DNA of 64,000 nt from Azospirillum sp. 412522 (GTDB taxonomy: Bacteria > Pseudomonadota > Alphaproteobacteria > Azospirillales > Azospirillaceae), in NCBI RefSeq assembly GCF_019805165.1, contig NZ_RWIJ01000009.1, positions 182,058 to 246,057 of the forward strand, written 5' to 3'. Below are positions 23,725 through 33,029 of the stretch, piece by piece. The position numbers were made by a program, and so were the translations under genes. The notes under the pieces are model-generated. The model did not search any database. It worked only from the letters and a program-made list of their open reading frames with translations, and was not told the origin of the DNA. Numbering within the stretch: the stretch's first letter is position 1; each line of letters starts with the position of its first letter.

Positions 23725-26148
23725 ATGCCGTTCAAGCACGCCCGCGCCGCCGTCGTCCCTCTTGCCGCAGCCTTGCTGTTCACCACCGCCGGCGTCGTGC
23801 CGGCCCGCGCCCAGTCCGCCGTTCAGCCTGCCATCCAGCCCGCTGCCCGCTACGACATTCCGGCCGGCCCGCTGGCCGACGCGCTGAACCACTTCGCGCA
23901 GCAGTCCGGCACTGCCATCGTCGTCGATGCCGAAAAGGTGAAGGGGTTGCGCTCTCCCGGCCTCCGGGGCAGCTACGGCGTGGACGAGGGGTTCGCGGCG
24001 CTGCTGCAAGGCAGCGGGTACCGCATCGCCAGGACGCCGGCCGGCTATGTCCTGGTGCCGGCATCGGTCGCGGGTCAGGCCGGGGCCGACGGGGCGATGA
24101 CGCTGCCGGAGGTGACGGTATCCGCCGGAGCCACGCATCCGGACGCGTTGCCGCAGGCCTATGCCGGCGGACAGGTGGCGCGGGGCGGGCGGATCGGCGT
24201 GCTGGGCAACCGCGATATCATGGACACGCCGTTCAGCGTCACCAGCTATACCGCGAAGAAGATCGAGGACGATCAGGCAACCACCGTCGCCGACGTGGTG
24301 GCCGGCGATCCGTCGGTGCGGACCAGCGGCCAGACCGGCGGCATGCTCGATTCCTTCTTCATCCGCGGCTTTCCCGTCGGCGAGGGCAACCTCGGCGAGA
24401 TCAGCTTCGACGGCGTCTATGGCGTGGCTCCAAACTACCGCGTCTTCGCCGACTACGCGGAACGGGTCGAGGTGATCAAGGGGCCCACCGCGCTGCTGTC
24501 CGGCATGTCGCCCAGCAGCAGCATCGGCGGCGGCATCAACATCGTTCCCAAGCGGGCCGCCGATACCGACCTGACGCGGCTGACGGCCGAATATGTCGGC
24601 ACCTCGCAGTTCGGCGGACAGCTGGACGTCGGCCGCCGCTTCGGCCCCAACGGCGAGTTCGGCGTCCGCTTCAACGGCAGCTACCGGGGCGGCGACACGC
24701 CGCTGGACAAGCAGTCGCGCGAGGCGCGCGTCGGCGCGCTGGCCCTCGACTATCGTGGCGAACGGCTGCGCGCCTCCCTCGACCTGTTGGAGCAGAAGGA
24801 GGACTTCAACGCGCCGTCCCGTCCGTTCCTGGTCTCGGCCGGCGTGCCCGTCCCCTCGGCGCCCGACGGCCGGCGCAACATCACCCAGCCCTGGGCATGG
24901 TCGGAGGCCACCGACCGCGCGGCGCTCCTGCGCGGCGAATACGACCTGACCGACAGCGTGACGGTCTTCGCCAACGCCGGCGGCGGCTGGACCGAGGTGG
25001 AGCGGCTTTTCGGCACGCCGACCATCCTCAACGCCCGGGGCGACACCAGCGAGACGCCGGAGCACTACAAGTTCGACGTCGAGCGCTCGACGCTGGATGC
25101 CGGGCTGCGCGCGCGCTTCGACACCGCCCTGGTCAGCCATAGCATGACCGTCCAGGCCAGCCGCTACCACGACACGCTGTCGCGCGGCCTGACCGGCGGC
25201 CGGGCGGTGGCGTCGAACATCTACAGCCCGGTCGACCGGATCGCCCAGTCGGTCGCCGCGCCAAGCTGGGTGCCGAAGATCTCGGAAACCGACCTGACCG
25301 GCGTGGCGCTGTCCGACACGCTGGGCATCCTGGACGACCGCGTGCAACTGGTCCTGGGCGTTCGGCAACAGACCATCAAGTCGGAGAATTTCAGCGCCAC
25401 GACCGGGGCCACCACCTCGTCCTACAGGAAGAGCACGGTCACGCCCATGGCCGCGCTCGTCCTGAAGCCGCGCGACGGCGTCACCGTCTATGCCAACTAC
25501 ATCGAGGGGTTGAGCAAGGGCGACGTCGCGCCGACCACCGCCGTCAACGCCGGCGAGGCCCTGTCCCCCTATGTCGCCAAGCAGTACGAGGCCGGCGTGA
25601 AGCTCGACTTCGGCCGGCTGGGCGCCGCCGCCAGCCTGTTCCAGATTACCAAGCCGTCCGGGCAGCTGACCGGCAACGTCTATTCGGCCGGAGGCGAGCA
25701 GCGCAACCGCGGCCTGGAACTCTCCGTCTTCGGCGAGGTGGCGCCGTCGGTCCGGCTGCTGGCCGGCGTGACCTTCATCGACGCCGAGCTGACCAGGACC
25801 AACAGCGCCGCCACCCGCGGCAACAGGCCGGTCGGCGTGCCGAAAATGCTGGCGAACCTCAGCGCCGAGTGGGACACGCCGTTCCTGGACGCCCTCACCC
25901 TGGTCGGCAACGTCGCGCACACCAGCGGGCAATACGTCAACGTCGCCAACACGCAGCGCATTCCGGCCTGGACCCGGCTCGACCTGGGCGCGCGCTACCG
26001 CACCACCGTTCAAGACCGGCCGGTCACCGTCCGGGCGACGGTGCAGAACGTGCTGGACACCGAATACTGGTCCGGCGTGGCGAGCTGGGGCGGCGTGTCG
26101 CAGGGGGCGCCGCGCACCGTGCTGCTGTCCGTCTCGACCGATTTCTAA
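23725..26148 (+). CDS. TonB-dependent siderophore receptor with STN signalling domain
   Basis: Outer-membrane transducer, 807 residues. It has a signal peptide (cleavage near residue 30, ARA-QS) and an STN domain at about 44-115 (YDIPAGPLADALNHFAQQSG) that contacts FecR. A plug follows (MDTPFSVTSYTAKKIEDDQA ... FFIRGFPV), then a 22-strand barrel ending in an aromatic-terminated strand, VSTDF. The FpvA/FecA-like type binds ferric siderophores. The STN domain means it also signals to the FecIR pair. The siderophore cannot be told from sequence. No siderophore biosynthesis genes are in the window, so it may take up a foreign one. Confidence 0.93.
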   Translation: MPFKHARAAVVPLAAALLFTTAGVVPARAQSAVQPAIQPAARYDIPAGPLADALNHFAQQSGTAIVVDAEKVKGLRSPGLRGSYGVDEGFAALLQGSGYRIARTPAGYVLVPASVAGQAGADGAMTLPEVTVSAGATHPDALPQAYAGGQVARGGRIGVLGNRDIMDTPFSVTSYTAKKIEDDQATTVADVVAGDPSVRTSGQTGGMLDSFFIRGFPVGEGNLGEISFDGVYGVAPNYRVFADYAERVEVIKGPTALLSGMSPSSSIGGGINIVPKRAADTDLTRLTAEYVGTSQFGGQLDVGRRFGPNGEFGVRFNGSYRGGDTPLDKQSREARVGALALDYRGERLRASLDLLEQKEDFNAPSRPFLVSAGVPVPSAPDGRRNITQPWAWSEATDRAALLRGEYDLTDSVTVFANAGGGWTEVERLFGTPTILNARGDTSETPEHYKFDVERSTLDAGLRARFDTALVSHSMTVQASRYHDTLSRGLTGGRAVASNIYSPVDRIAQSVAAPSWVPKISETDLTGVALSDTLGILDDRVQLVLGVRQQTIKSENFSATTGATTSSYRKSTVTPMAALVLKPRDGVTVYANYIEGLSKGDVAPTTAVNAGEALSPYVAKQYEAGVKLDFGRLGAAASLFQITKPSGQLTGNVYSAGGEQRNRGLELSVFGEVAPSVRLLAGVTFIDAELTRTNSAATRGNRPVGVPKMLANLSAEWDTPFLDALTLVGNVAHTSGQYVNVANTQRIPAWTRLDLGARYRTTVQDRPVTVRATVQNVLDTEYWSGVASWGGVSQGAPRTVLLSVSTDF

Positions 26149-26154
26149 AGCCGG

Positions 26155-27375
26155 ATGACCAGCGTTTCCCTGGCGCCGGACCGCGTCCGGCGCGCCGTCC
26201 GCACCCTGTTCGCGGTCCAGTTCGTCTCCATGGGCGCCATGGAGATGAGCGGCCCGTTCTGGCCGGTCCATCTCGCCTCCTACGACCCGCCGGGCTGGCT
26301 GTTCGGCGTCGCAGGCACCGCCGTCTATGTCGGGCCGATGCTGGGCGTCGCGCTGACCGGTTCCTTCTGGGGACGGGTCGGCGACCGCTTCGGACACCGG
26401 CTGATGATGATCCGGGCCTTGCTCGGACTCGCGTTGACACAGCTGGCGCTGGCCTTCGCCGGCGACGTCTGGACGATCCTGGCGCTGCGTTTCCTGCAAG
26501 GGGCCTGTGCCGGATACATCGCGCCGGCCCAGGCCTACGGGGTCGGCATCGAATCGCCCGCGGCGCGGACGCGCCTCTTCGCCCATCTGCAGGTCTCCAC
26601 CAATGTCGGCTCGGTCGTCGGGGCGGTGGCGGGGGGCGTGATCCTCGACCATGCGGCGTTCTTCTGGATCAACGCCGCCGCCGCCGCGATATGCGCCGCC
26701 TGCGCGGCGGCCGTGGCGCTGCTGCTGCCCGACATGCCCCCGCCCGCCAGCGCCACCGCATCCGGTACCAAGACTCCGGCGCCGGCGGACCGGCCCGCGG
26801 CGGGAGCCCGCCCGCCGTCGCCGGTTCTCGCCCTGCTCGGTGTCATGGGGCTGCTGCTCGCCGCCCGCATGATCACGCAGGCGCCCTTCTCTCTGTATGT
26901 GACATCGGTTCTGGGTGCCGGCACCGGCGTGACGGGGGGATGCTACGCGATGCTGGCGCTGGGATTCGTGATCGCGGCTCCCGCCTGGGCCCGGCACTTC
27001 GAGGGCATGGCGCGGACGGCGGCCCTTCGCCGGATGACCTGGGTGGCGGCGGTCTGCGCCGGCCTGATGGCGGCCGCCGGCCTGACCGCCAGCGTCGCCG
27101 TCTTCGCCGCAGTCTATCTCGCCTGGGGCGTCCTGCTGGGCGCCACGACGCCGGTGCTGATGGCGCTGGTCTCCCGCGCGACGGACGGGGCGCGGCAGGG
27201 CCGGATCCTCGGCGTGGCGCAGAGCACGGCGCAGGGCGCCTCCATGGCCGGCATCGCCCTGGGGGCCGGGCTGGGCCAGACGGTCGGGATCGAGCACACG
27301 TATTTCTTCGTCGCCGCGGCCTACGCGGCGGGCGCCGTCGCCCTGTGGGCGACGGCACGCGACCGACACAGGTGA
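26155..27375 (+). CDS. MFS transporter in the siderophore operon
   Basis: Major facilitator protein, 406 residues with about 12 hydrophobic helices. The loop after helix 2 carries the motif GRVGDRFGHR. It starts 6 bases after the TonB receptor stop and ends just before the iron-binding protein gene, so it is in the siderophore operon. MFS proteins in this position export siderophores or carry ferri-siderophores inward across the inner membrane. Which of these applies is not clear, because a FecBDE-type ABC importer is also present. Confidence 0.85.
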   Translation: MTSVSLAPDRVRRAVRTLFAVQFVSMGAMEMSGPFWPVHLASYDPPGWLFGVAGTAVYVGPMLGVALTGSFWGRVGDRFGHRLMMIRALLGLALTQLALAFAGDVWTILALRFLQGACAGYIAPAQAYGVGIESPAARTRLFAHLQVSTNVGSVVGAVAGGVILDHAAFFWINAAAAAICAACAAAVALLLPDMPPPASATASGTKTPAPADRPAAGARPPSPVLALLGVMGLLLAARMITQAPFSLYVTSVLGAGTGVTGGCYAMLALGFVIAAPAWARHFEGMARTAALRRMTWVAAVCAGLMAAAGLTASVAVFAAVYLAWGVLLGATTPVLMALVSRATDGARQGRILGVAQSTAQGASMAGIALGAGLGQTVGIEHTYFFVAAAYAAGAVALWATARDRHR

Positions 27376-27379
27376 GATC

Positions 27380-28555
27380 ATGGCTTTCTTCGGCAAGGCG
27401 TTCCTCGGCAAACCGACGATCCTCGCGGGCCTCTGCGCCCTGGGCATCCTGTCGGCGTCCGGCATCCCGGCATCCGGCCCGGCGGAGGCGGCATCGGTGA
27501 CCGACCTCGCCGGACGCACGGTGGAGGTCCGCACGCCGGTGCGGCGCGTCATCCTGGGCGAAGGGCGACAGCTCTACGTCGTGGCGCTGCTGGACCGCGA
27601 GGATCCGACCCGCCGCATCGCCGGCTGGCGCAAGGACCTGATCCAGGCCGACCCGGACACCTACGCTCAGTATCTGCGGGCCTTCCCGGAGATCGCCCGC
27701 ATTCCGACCTTCGGCGGGATGGACGACGGCACCTTCGACCTGGAGAAGGCGATCGCCCTGCAGCCCGACGTCCTCATCCTCAACATCGAGGCGCAGCGGT
27801 CCAGCGAGGACGCGCGCGTCATCGAGAAGCTGGGGGCGCTGGGCATCCCGGTCGTCTACGCCGACTTCCGCCATAAGCCGCTGGAGAACACCGAGCCGAC
27901 GATCCGTCTGTTCGGCCGGCTGTTCGGGCAGGAGGAGCGCGCCGAGGCCTTCATCGCCTTCCGCGCCGAACAAATCCGGCGCGTCACCGACGCGATCGCC
28001 GCCAGCAAGCCGCCGCGCCCGAAAATCTTCATCGAGCGCATCGGCGGCTACACCCCGGACTGCTGCCTGACCTTCGGCGACGAGAATTTCGGCCGGCTGG
28101 TGGAGATGGCCGGCGGCAGCAACATCGCCAGGGATCTGATCCCCGGCACCTTCGGCCAGTTGAGTCCGGAGCGGGTGATCGCCGCCGACCCCGACCAGGT
28201 CGTGGTGACCAGCGCCAATTGGGAAGCCTACGTTCCCGGCGGCGGCTGGATCGGCGTCGGGCCGGGCGCCGACCTGGGCGAAGCCGCGCGCAAGCTGGGC
28301 GCCTTCACCGGGCGCCCCGCCTACACCGGCATCCGGGCCAACGCCACCGGCTCCTTCCACGCCATCTGGCACCAGTTCTACAACAGCCCCTACCAGTTCG
28401 TGGCGCTCCAGCAGCTCGCCAAATGGTTCCATCCCGCCCTGTTCGCCGACCTCGATCCGGAAGCGACCTTCCGCGCGCTGCATGAGCGTTTCCTGCCCAT
28501 CCCGTATCAGCCCGGCTACTTCGTGTCGCTCGGCGGAAAGGCGACCGGCCCGTGA
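27380..28555 (+). CDS. iron-siderophore ABC substrate-binding protein
   Basis: Class III periplasmic binding protein (FecB/BtuF fold), 391 residues, with a signal peptide cleaved near AEA-AS. The opening VTDLAGRTVEVRTPVRRVIL and the helical backbone-linked lobes (LEKAIALQPDVLILN) are typical. It is longer than FecB (about 300), with extra sequence near GGYTPDCCLTFGDENFG and a C-terminal HAIWHQFYNSPYQF segment. It starts 4 bases after the MFS gene. Its stop overlaps the permease GTG start. It hands ferric siderophore to the permease and ATPase downstream. Confidence 0.88.
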   Translation: MAFFGKAFLGKPTILAGLCALGILSASGIPASGPAEAASVTDLAGRTVEVRTPVRRVILGEGRQLYVVALLDREDPTRRIAGWRKDLIQADPDTYAQYLRAFPEIARIPTFGGMDDGTFDLEKAIALQPDVLILNIEAQRSSEDARVIEKLGALGIPVVYADFRHKPLENTEPTIRLFGRLFGQEERAEAFIAFRAEQIRRVTDAIAASKPPRPKIFIERIGGYTPDCCLTFGDENFGRLVEMAGGSNIARDLIPGTFGQLSPERVIAADPDQVVVTSANWEAYVPGGGWIGVGPGADLGEAARKLGAFTGRPAYTGIRANATGSFHAIWHQFYNSPYQFVALQQLAKWFHPALFADLDPEATFRALHERFLPIPYQPGYFVSLGGKATGP

Positions 28556-29616
28556 CCCAAGCGATGCCATCGCCGGATCCCCGGACCCGCCACGGCTACC
28601 GCGCGGTGGTCAGGCGCAAGCGGCTGCTGCTCGGCCTGCTGGCGCTGGCGCTGCTTTGCAGCCTGCTGCTCGACCTCGCGCTCGGGTCTGTGCGCCTCGG
28701 CCCATGGGAGGTGGTGCAGGCGCTGCTGTCTCCGGACGGCGTGCCGCCGCAGGCGCGCGTGGTGGTCTGGGACATCCGCCTGCCCGTGGCGCTGATGGCC
28801 GTGGTCGTCGGCGCGGCGCTGTCGCTGGCCGGGGCGCAGATGCAGACGATCCTCAACAACCCCCTGGCCAGCCCCTTCACCCTGGGCATCTCGGCGGCCG
28901 CCAGCTTCGGCGCGGCGCTGGGGCTCGCCTTCGGCCTGCGGCTGCTGCCGGTGGCGGCGGAGTACATGCTGCCGCTGAACGCCTTCGTCATGGCCATGCT
29001 CACGGCGTTGATCATCCACGCGCTGAGCCTGCGGCGCGGGGTGACGGCGGAGACCATCGTCCTGCTCGGCATCGCGCTGGTCTTCACCTTCAACGCCCTG
29101 CTGGCGCTGGTGCAGTATTTCGCGACCGAGCAGGCGGTCGCCGCCGTGGTGTTCTGGACGATGGGAAGCCTGACCAAGGCCACCTGGGGCAAGCTGGCGA
29201 TCACCACGGCGGTGCTGTTCGCGACCCTTCCGCTCTTCCTGCGGCGGGCCTGGGCGCTGACGGCGCTGCGCCTGGGCGACGACAAGGCGGCGAGCTTCGG
29301 CGTGGACGTGCGCCGGCTGCGCCTGCACACGCTGGTGCTGGTCAGCCTGCTGGCCGCGTTCCCGGTGGCCTTCGTCGGCACCATCGGCTTCATCGGACTG
29401 GTCGGCCCCCACATCGCCCGCATGCTGATCGGCGAGGACCAGCGTTTCTTCCTGCCGGCCTCGATGCTGGCGGGGGCGGTCATCCTCTCGCTGAGTTCGG
29501 TCGTCAGCAAAATCCTGATTCCGGGCACGATCTTCCCGATCGGGGTCGTCACCTCGCTGATCGGCATTCCGTTCTTCATCTCGCTGATTCTGGGAAGCAG
29601 GAGGCGCGCATGGTGA
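28552..29616 (+). CDS. FecCD-family ABC permease
   Basis: Inner-membrane permease of the iron-siderophore/B12 family, 354 residues with about nine or ten helices. SLAGAQMQTILNNPLASPFTLGIS and the coupling region FIGLVGPHIARMLIGEDQR are diagnostic. Only one permease gene is present, so it probably forms a homodimer. It uses a GTG start that overlaps the preceding stop (GTGA), and its end overlaps the ATPase gene by 7 bases. Confidence 0.9.
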   Translation: MTQAMPSPDPRTRHGYRAVVRRKRLLLGLLALALLCSLLLDLALGSVRLGPWEVVQALLSPDGVPPQARVVVWDIRLPVALMAVVVGAALSLAGAQMQTILNNPLASPFTLGISAAASFGAALGLAFGLRLLPVAAEYMLPLNAFVMAMLTALIIHALSLRRGVTAETIVLLGIALVFTFNALLALVQYFATEQAVAAVVFWTMGSLTKATWGKLAITTAVLFATLPLFLRRAWALTALRLGDDKAASFGVDVRRLRLHTLVLVSLLAAFPVAFVGTIGFIGLVGPHIARMLIGEDQRFFLPASMLAGAVILSLSSVVSKILIPGTIFPIGVVTSLIGIPFFISLILGSRRRAW

Positions 29617-30437
29617 CGCTGCAACTCGACGGCGTCGGCGCCTTACACGGGCGCCATCCCACCATTTCCGGGGTCAGCACCCCGGCCTTCGCGGGTGGCG
29701 AGGTCGTGGCGGTCATCGGCCCGAACGCCGCCGGCAAATCGACGCTGTTCAAGCGCATGGCCGGCCTCCTCGGCGGTCCCGGCGAGGTCGTGGTGGCGGG
29801 CACGGAGCGCGGAGCCTCGGGCATCTGCTACATGCCCCAGGACCCGCCGGCGAGTGCGGCGCTGACCGTCTATGAGTCCGTTCTGCTTGCCCGCAAGCAG
29901 AACGCCTCATGGGTGGTGCATGACACGGATCTGGCGGCGGTCGACGAGGTTCTGGCGTCGCTGGGCATCGCCGACATCGCCTTCCGCAGCCTGGAAGAGC
30001 TCAGCGGCGGCCAGCGGCAGCTCGCCTCGCTGGCACAGACGCTCGCCCGCGATCCCGAGATCCTGCTGATGGACGAACCGACGAGCGCGCTGGACCTGCA
30101 CCGGCAGATGCAGGTGCTGACTCTCGTCCGCGACCTCGTGCGGCGGCGAGGGATTCTCGCCTTCATCGCCCTGCACGACCTCAACCAAGTCCTGCGCTTC
30201 GCCGACAAGGTCCTGGTGCTTGCCGGCGGAACCTCCCGCGGCAGCGGCTCCTGCAAGGACGTCATCACCGTCGAGCTGCTGCGTCAGGTCTACAACATCG
30301 ACGCCCGGATCGAACATTGTTCCCAAGGCGGCAGGCACGTCATCATCGATGGGTGCAGCGCTGCCGGTGTCGAAGCTCCTGGTTCTGTTGCGGCGTTTGC
30401 GCCGGGATGGAGTTCCGGCAAATCCCGGCCCCTCTGA
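29610..30437 (+). CDS. iron-siderophore ABC ATPase
   Basis: ATPase of the FecE/FhuC type, 275 residues. Motifs: Walker A GPNAAGKST, signature LSGGQRQ, Walker B ILLMDEPTSALD and switch His in FIALHDLNQ. The usual family end (VYNIDARIEHCSQGGRHVIIDG) is reached near residue 250. About 25 further residues with no family similarity follow before the TGA at 30435. In the same frame, directly after that stop, lies an IclR-like fragment. This suggests the original gene end was replaced during a rearrangement. Confidence 0.9.
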   Translation: MVTLQLDGVGALHGRHPTISGVSTPAFAGGEVVAVIGPNAAGKSTLFKRMAGLLGGPGEVVVAGTERGASGICYMPQDPPASAALTVYESVLLARKQNASWVVHDTDLAAVDEVLASLGIADIAFRSLEELSGGQRQLASLAQTLARDPEILLMDEPTSALDLHRQMQVLTLVRDLVRRRGILAFIALHDLNQVLRFADKVLVLAGGTSRGSGSCKDVITVELLRQVYNIDARIEHCSQGGRHVIIDGCSAAGVEAPGSVAAFAPGWSSGKSRPL

Positions 30438-30458
30438 GCGGCTGTCCCGTGGGCGGTA

Positions 30459-30650
30459 TACCGGAATTGTCAGGTTGACGTGCCCATCCTCCGCAACGGC
30501 ACGGTGGTCGGAACGATCGGCGTCGCAGGCCGCAAGATCCGGATGACCGAGACCCGCATGGAAGGGATCGCGCCGGTTCTGCGGGAGGCCGCCGCCGAAC
30601 TTTCCCTGCTTGCCGCCGGCTCGCCCCTGTTCACCACCGCCAAGCGCTGA
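30459..30650 (+). pseudogene. IclR-family regulator remnant (C-terminus)
   Basis: About 60 codons with a proper TGA resemble the end of an IclR effector domain: VDVPILRNGTVVGTIGVAGR, then RMTETRMEGIAPVLREAAAE. No start codon, HTH or N-terminal effector domain precedes it. It lies in the same frame as the ATPase gene just upstream. Confidence 0.6.
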
Positions 30651-30666
30651 GCCGGGCCGGAACGGA

Positions 30667-30768
30667 TCATCCCGGGGGCGGGCGACCCGGCCATGCCGCA
30701 AGGGCTTGCTCCGCCACCGCAAGCAGCTCCTCGGCGGTGGCTCCGTCCAGGGCCGGCTCGGACAGCCC
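30667..30768 (-). pseudogene. C-terminal remnant of an unidentified protein
   Basis: On the minus strand, about 33 codons read ALDGATAEELLAVAEQALAA, then WPGRPPPG and a stop. The amphipathic helix and codon bias look like the end of a real protein. The sequence upstream of it is unrelated, so only the tail survives. I do not recognise the parent family. Confidence 0.35.
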
Positions 30769-30769
30769 C

Positions 30770-30900
30770 CGCAGCCATCTGTCGCTCTACCAGGACAGCG
30801 GGAACTCCCCCATCTACGAGGAGCCGGCGCGTTATGGGCGGGAGCTGTCCGCCTTCGTCACCACGATCGTCAAGGGCTGGCCCCTTCGTTCGATGGCCGC
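30770..30900 (+). pseudogene. possible alpha/beta-hydrolase tail remnant
   Basis: A plus-strand frame reads HLSLYQDSGNSPIYEEP, then ARYGRELSAFVTTI. This resembles the His loop and last helix of an alpha/beta hydrolase (GH...EEPERF...AFV pattern). There is no matching N-terminal part. Together with the two fragments before it, it makes 30438-30900 a stretch of gene debris. The assignment is tentative. Confidence 0.25.
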
Positions 30901-31057
30901 ATCCGCCGTCTCCCAGCGCAACCGCATCGCGCCGGGCGGTCGCGGAAGCTCAAAATTCGCGATTGGATACAAAAATTGGAGGAACGTGACTGAGGGAGCC
31001 ATCAAGTTCCCCATAAACCCTCCGAATATCCATAATTATTTTGTCCACTAATAATCC

Positions 31058-31069
31058 GTTGTATACAAC
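31058..31069. promoter_or_regulatory. GntR-type operator upstream of the Rieske oxygenase
   Basis: Perfect 12-bp palindrome GTTGTATACAAC in an AT-rich stretch about 70 bases before the oxygenase start. TTGTA/TACAA half sites are typical of FCD-type GntR regulators. The GntR gene at 32222 in the same operon is the likely binder. Confidence 0.6.
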
Positions 31070-31139
31070 AATCAGTGACACTACACTCAAACCCGAAGCG
31101 GGCCACCGCATGGCCAGAGCCGCCAAGAGGGAGGAGCCG

Positions 31140-32225
31140 GTGTCGGACGCCAAGCCGTTTCCCATGAATTCCTGGTACGCCGCAGCCTGGGGCCACGAGA
31201 TCGGGCGTGCACTGACGCCGCGGACGATCTGCGGCAAGGACATCGTGCTGTACCGCCGCACGACCGGCGAGGTCGCGGCGCTGGAGGATGCCTGTTGGCA
31301 CCGGCTGCTGCCGCTGTCGCTCGGTCGGCTGGACGGCGATCAGGTCGTCTGCGGTTATCACGGACTGGTTTTCGACGCCGGCGGGCGCTGCACCCACATG
31401 CCGGCGCAGGAAACCATCAACCCATCGGCCTGCGTGCGGAGCTTTCCGGTGGTCGAGCGGCACCGGCTGGTCTGGGCCTGGATGGGCGATCCGGCGCTGG
31501 CCGATCCCGGCCGCATCCCCGACTTCCATTGGAACGACGGCACCGACTGGGTCGGCGAGGGCGGCACCTTCTACAGCCTGAAATGCGACTACCGGCTGGT
31601 CACCGACAATCTGATGGACTTGACCCACGAGACCTATGTCCACGCCGGCAGCATCGGCGACGACGCCATCACCCGCACTCCGTTCGAAGTCACTCACACC
31701 GACCGCACCGCGACGGTGGAGCGCTGGATGGAGGACATCGAGCCGCCGCCCTTCTGGGCCCGCCAGCTGGCGTCAACCGGCCGCAGCGGCCGGGTGGATC
31801 GCTGGCAGATCATCCTGTTCCAGGCACCGTCGACGATTGTCGGCGACGTCGGGGTGGCGCTGACCGGAACCGGTGCCCGTGCCGGCGACCGCTCGCAGGG
31901 GGTCAACGGCTGCTTTCTCGCAGCGATCACGCCGGAGAGCGAGACGAGCTGCCATTATTTCTGGAACTTCGTGCGCACCTACCGCATCGACGACGCGGAG
32001 CTGACGAAGCAGCTCAACCTCGCCCACGTCAACGGCGGGCGCGGCGTCTACGACCAGGACCATGCCGTGCTGGAGGCGCAGCAGAAGGCGATCGACCGCA
32101 ACCGGCGCCAGCCCTTCTACAACCTCAACATCGACGCAGGCGCCCTGTGGGCGCGCCGGCTGATCGACGGGATGATCGCGGCGGAGAACGGCGCGGCTCC
32201 CCAACCCCGCATGGCCGCGGAATGA
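31140..32225 (+). CDS. Rieske aromatic oxygenase (vanillate demethylase VanA-like)
   Basis: Terminal oxygenase of the VanA/phthalate-dioxygenase group, 361 residues from the GTG at 31140. The Rieske [2Fe-2S] ligands are CWHR and, 18 residues on, CGYH. The mononuclear iron site is in DNLMDLTHETYVH. The GTG at 31140 is chosen because GGGAGGAG lies 4 bases upstream, and because the protein then starts with the family's FPMNSWYAAAW. An ATG at 31110 in the same frame is the alternative. The stop overlaps the GntR gene. With the reductase at 33030 it probably O- or N-demethylates or hydroxylates an aromatic or similar substrate brought in by the Liv-type transporter. Confidence 0.88.
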   Translation: MSDAKPFPMNSWYAAAWGHEIGRALTPRTICGKDIVLYRRTTGEVAALEDACWHRLLPLSLGRLDGDQVVCGYHGLVFDAGGRCTHMPAQETINPSACVRSFPVVERHRLVWAWMGDPALADPGRIPDFHWNDGTDWVGEGGTFYSLKCDYRLVTDNLMDLTHETYVHAGSIGDDAITRTPFEVTHTDRTATVERWMEDIEPPPFWARQLASTGRSGRVDRWQIILFQAPSTIVGDVGVALTGTGARAGDRSQGVNGCFLAAITPESETSCHYFWNFVRTYRIDDAELTKQLNLAHVNGGRGVYDQDHAVLEAQQKAIDRNRRQPFYNLNIDAGALWARRLIDGMIAAENGAAPQPRMAAE

Positions 32226-32989
32226 GCGCCGGCTCCGCCACCTCGGATGACAAGCCGCGCAACGCCCAGACGGTCAAGGCGCTGCTGAAGCTGCGCGAGA
32301 TGGTGCTGAACGGCGAACTGCCGCCGGGCGAGCGCGTCGCCGAGCTGAACATCGTCGAGCGGCTGGGCGTCTCGCGCACCCCGATCCGGATGGCGCTGGT
32401 CCGCCTGGAGGAGGAGGGGCTGGTGGATTGCCTCGCCACCGGCGGCTTCGTGGTGCGGGAGTTCAGCGACCAGGACATCGCTGATTCCATCGAGCTGCGC
32501 GGCACGATGGAGGGCATGGCCGCCCGCCGCGCCGCCGAACGCCGGCCGGACCGCACCGAACTGGCGGAGATCCGCGACTGCGTCGGCAGCCTGGACACGC
32601 TGATCCGCCGGCGCGAGCTGAGCATGGATGATTTCTCCGACTACATCCGGCTCAACGACCGCTTCCATGGCCTGCTGGTGGATCTGGCGGCGAGCGCGGT
32701 GCTGAAGCGGTCGATCGAGCGCATCCTGCATCTGCCCTTCGCCTCGCCCAACGCCTTCGTCTTCGTCCAGTCGGAGCTGCCGGAATCGCGCGAGATCCTG
32801 TCGATCGCGCAGGAGCATCACCGCTCCATCCTGGAGGCGATCGAGCATGGCGAGGGCGGCCGGGCGGAGGCGCTGGCGCGCGAGCATTCCCGCATCGCCC
32901 AGCGCAACCTGCAGATCGCCCTGTCGAACCAGCAGCAGCTTGACCGTATTCCGGGCGGGTCGCTGATCCGCCAGCGCGAGCGCGCCTGA
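32222..32989 (+). CDS. GntR-family regulator with FCD domain
   Basis: Regulator of 255 residues. The HTH (NIVERLGVSRTPIRMALVRLEEEGLV) is followed by a wing with CLATGGFVVREFS. The FCD effector domain has DSIELRGTMEGMAARRAAE, RLNDRFHGLLVDLA and EHHRSILEAIEHG. It overlaps the oxygenase stop by four bases (ATGA) and lies before the reductase gene, as vanR sits near vanAB in other bacteria. It probably represses this operon through the GTTGTATACAAC site until the aromatic substrate or a product binds. Confidence 0.9.
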   Translation: MSAGSATSDDKPRNAQTVKALLKLREMVLNGELPPGERVAELNIVERLGVSRTPIRMALVRLEEEGLVDCLATGGFVVREFSDQDIADSIELRGTMEGMAARRAAERRPDRTELAEIRDCVGSLDTLIRRRELSMDDFSDYIRLNDRFHGLLVDLAASAVLKRSIERILHLPFASPNAFVFVQSELPESREILSIAQEHHRSILEAIEHGEGGRAEALAREHSRIAQRNLQIALSNQQQLDRIPGGSLIRQRERA

Positions 32990-33029
32990 TCCTGCATTTC
33001 CTCACCCGCCTGTCGCGTGGAGACCCGAT

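Noticed and set aside
23542..27552. Long minus-strand open frame (about 1336 codons) opposite the TonB receptor and MFS genes
   Set aside because: Antisense shadow of clear genes, with no recognisable motif and no ribosome site.
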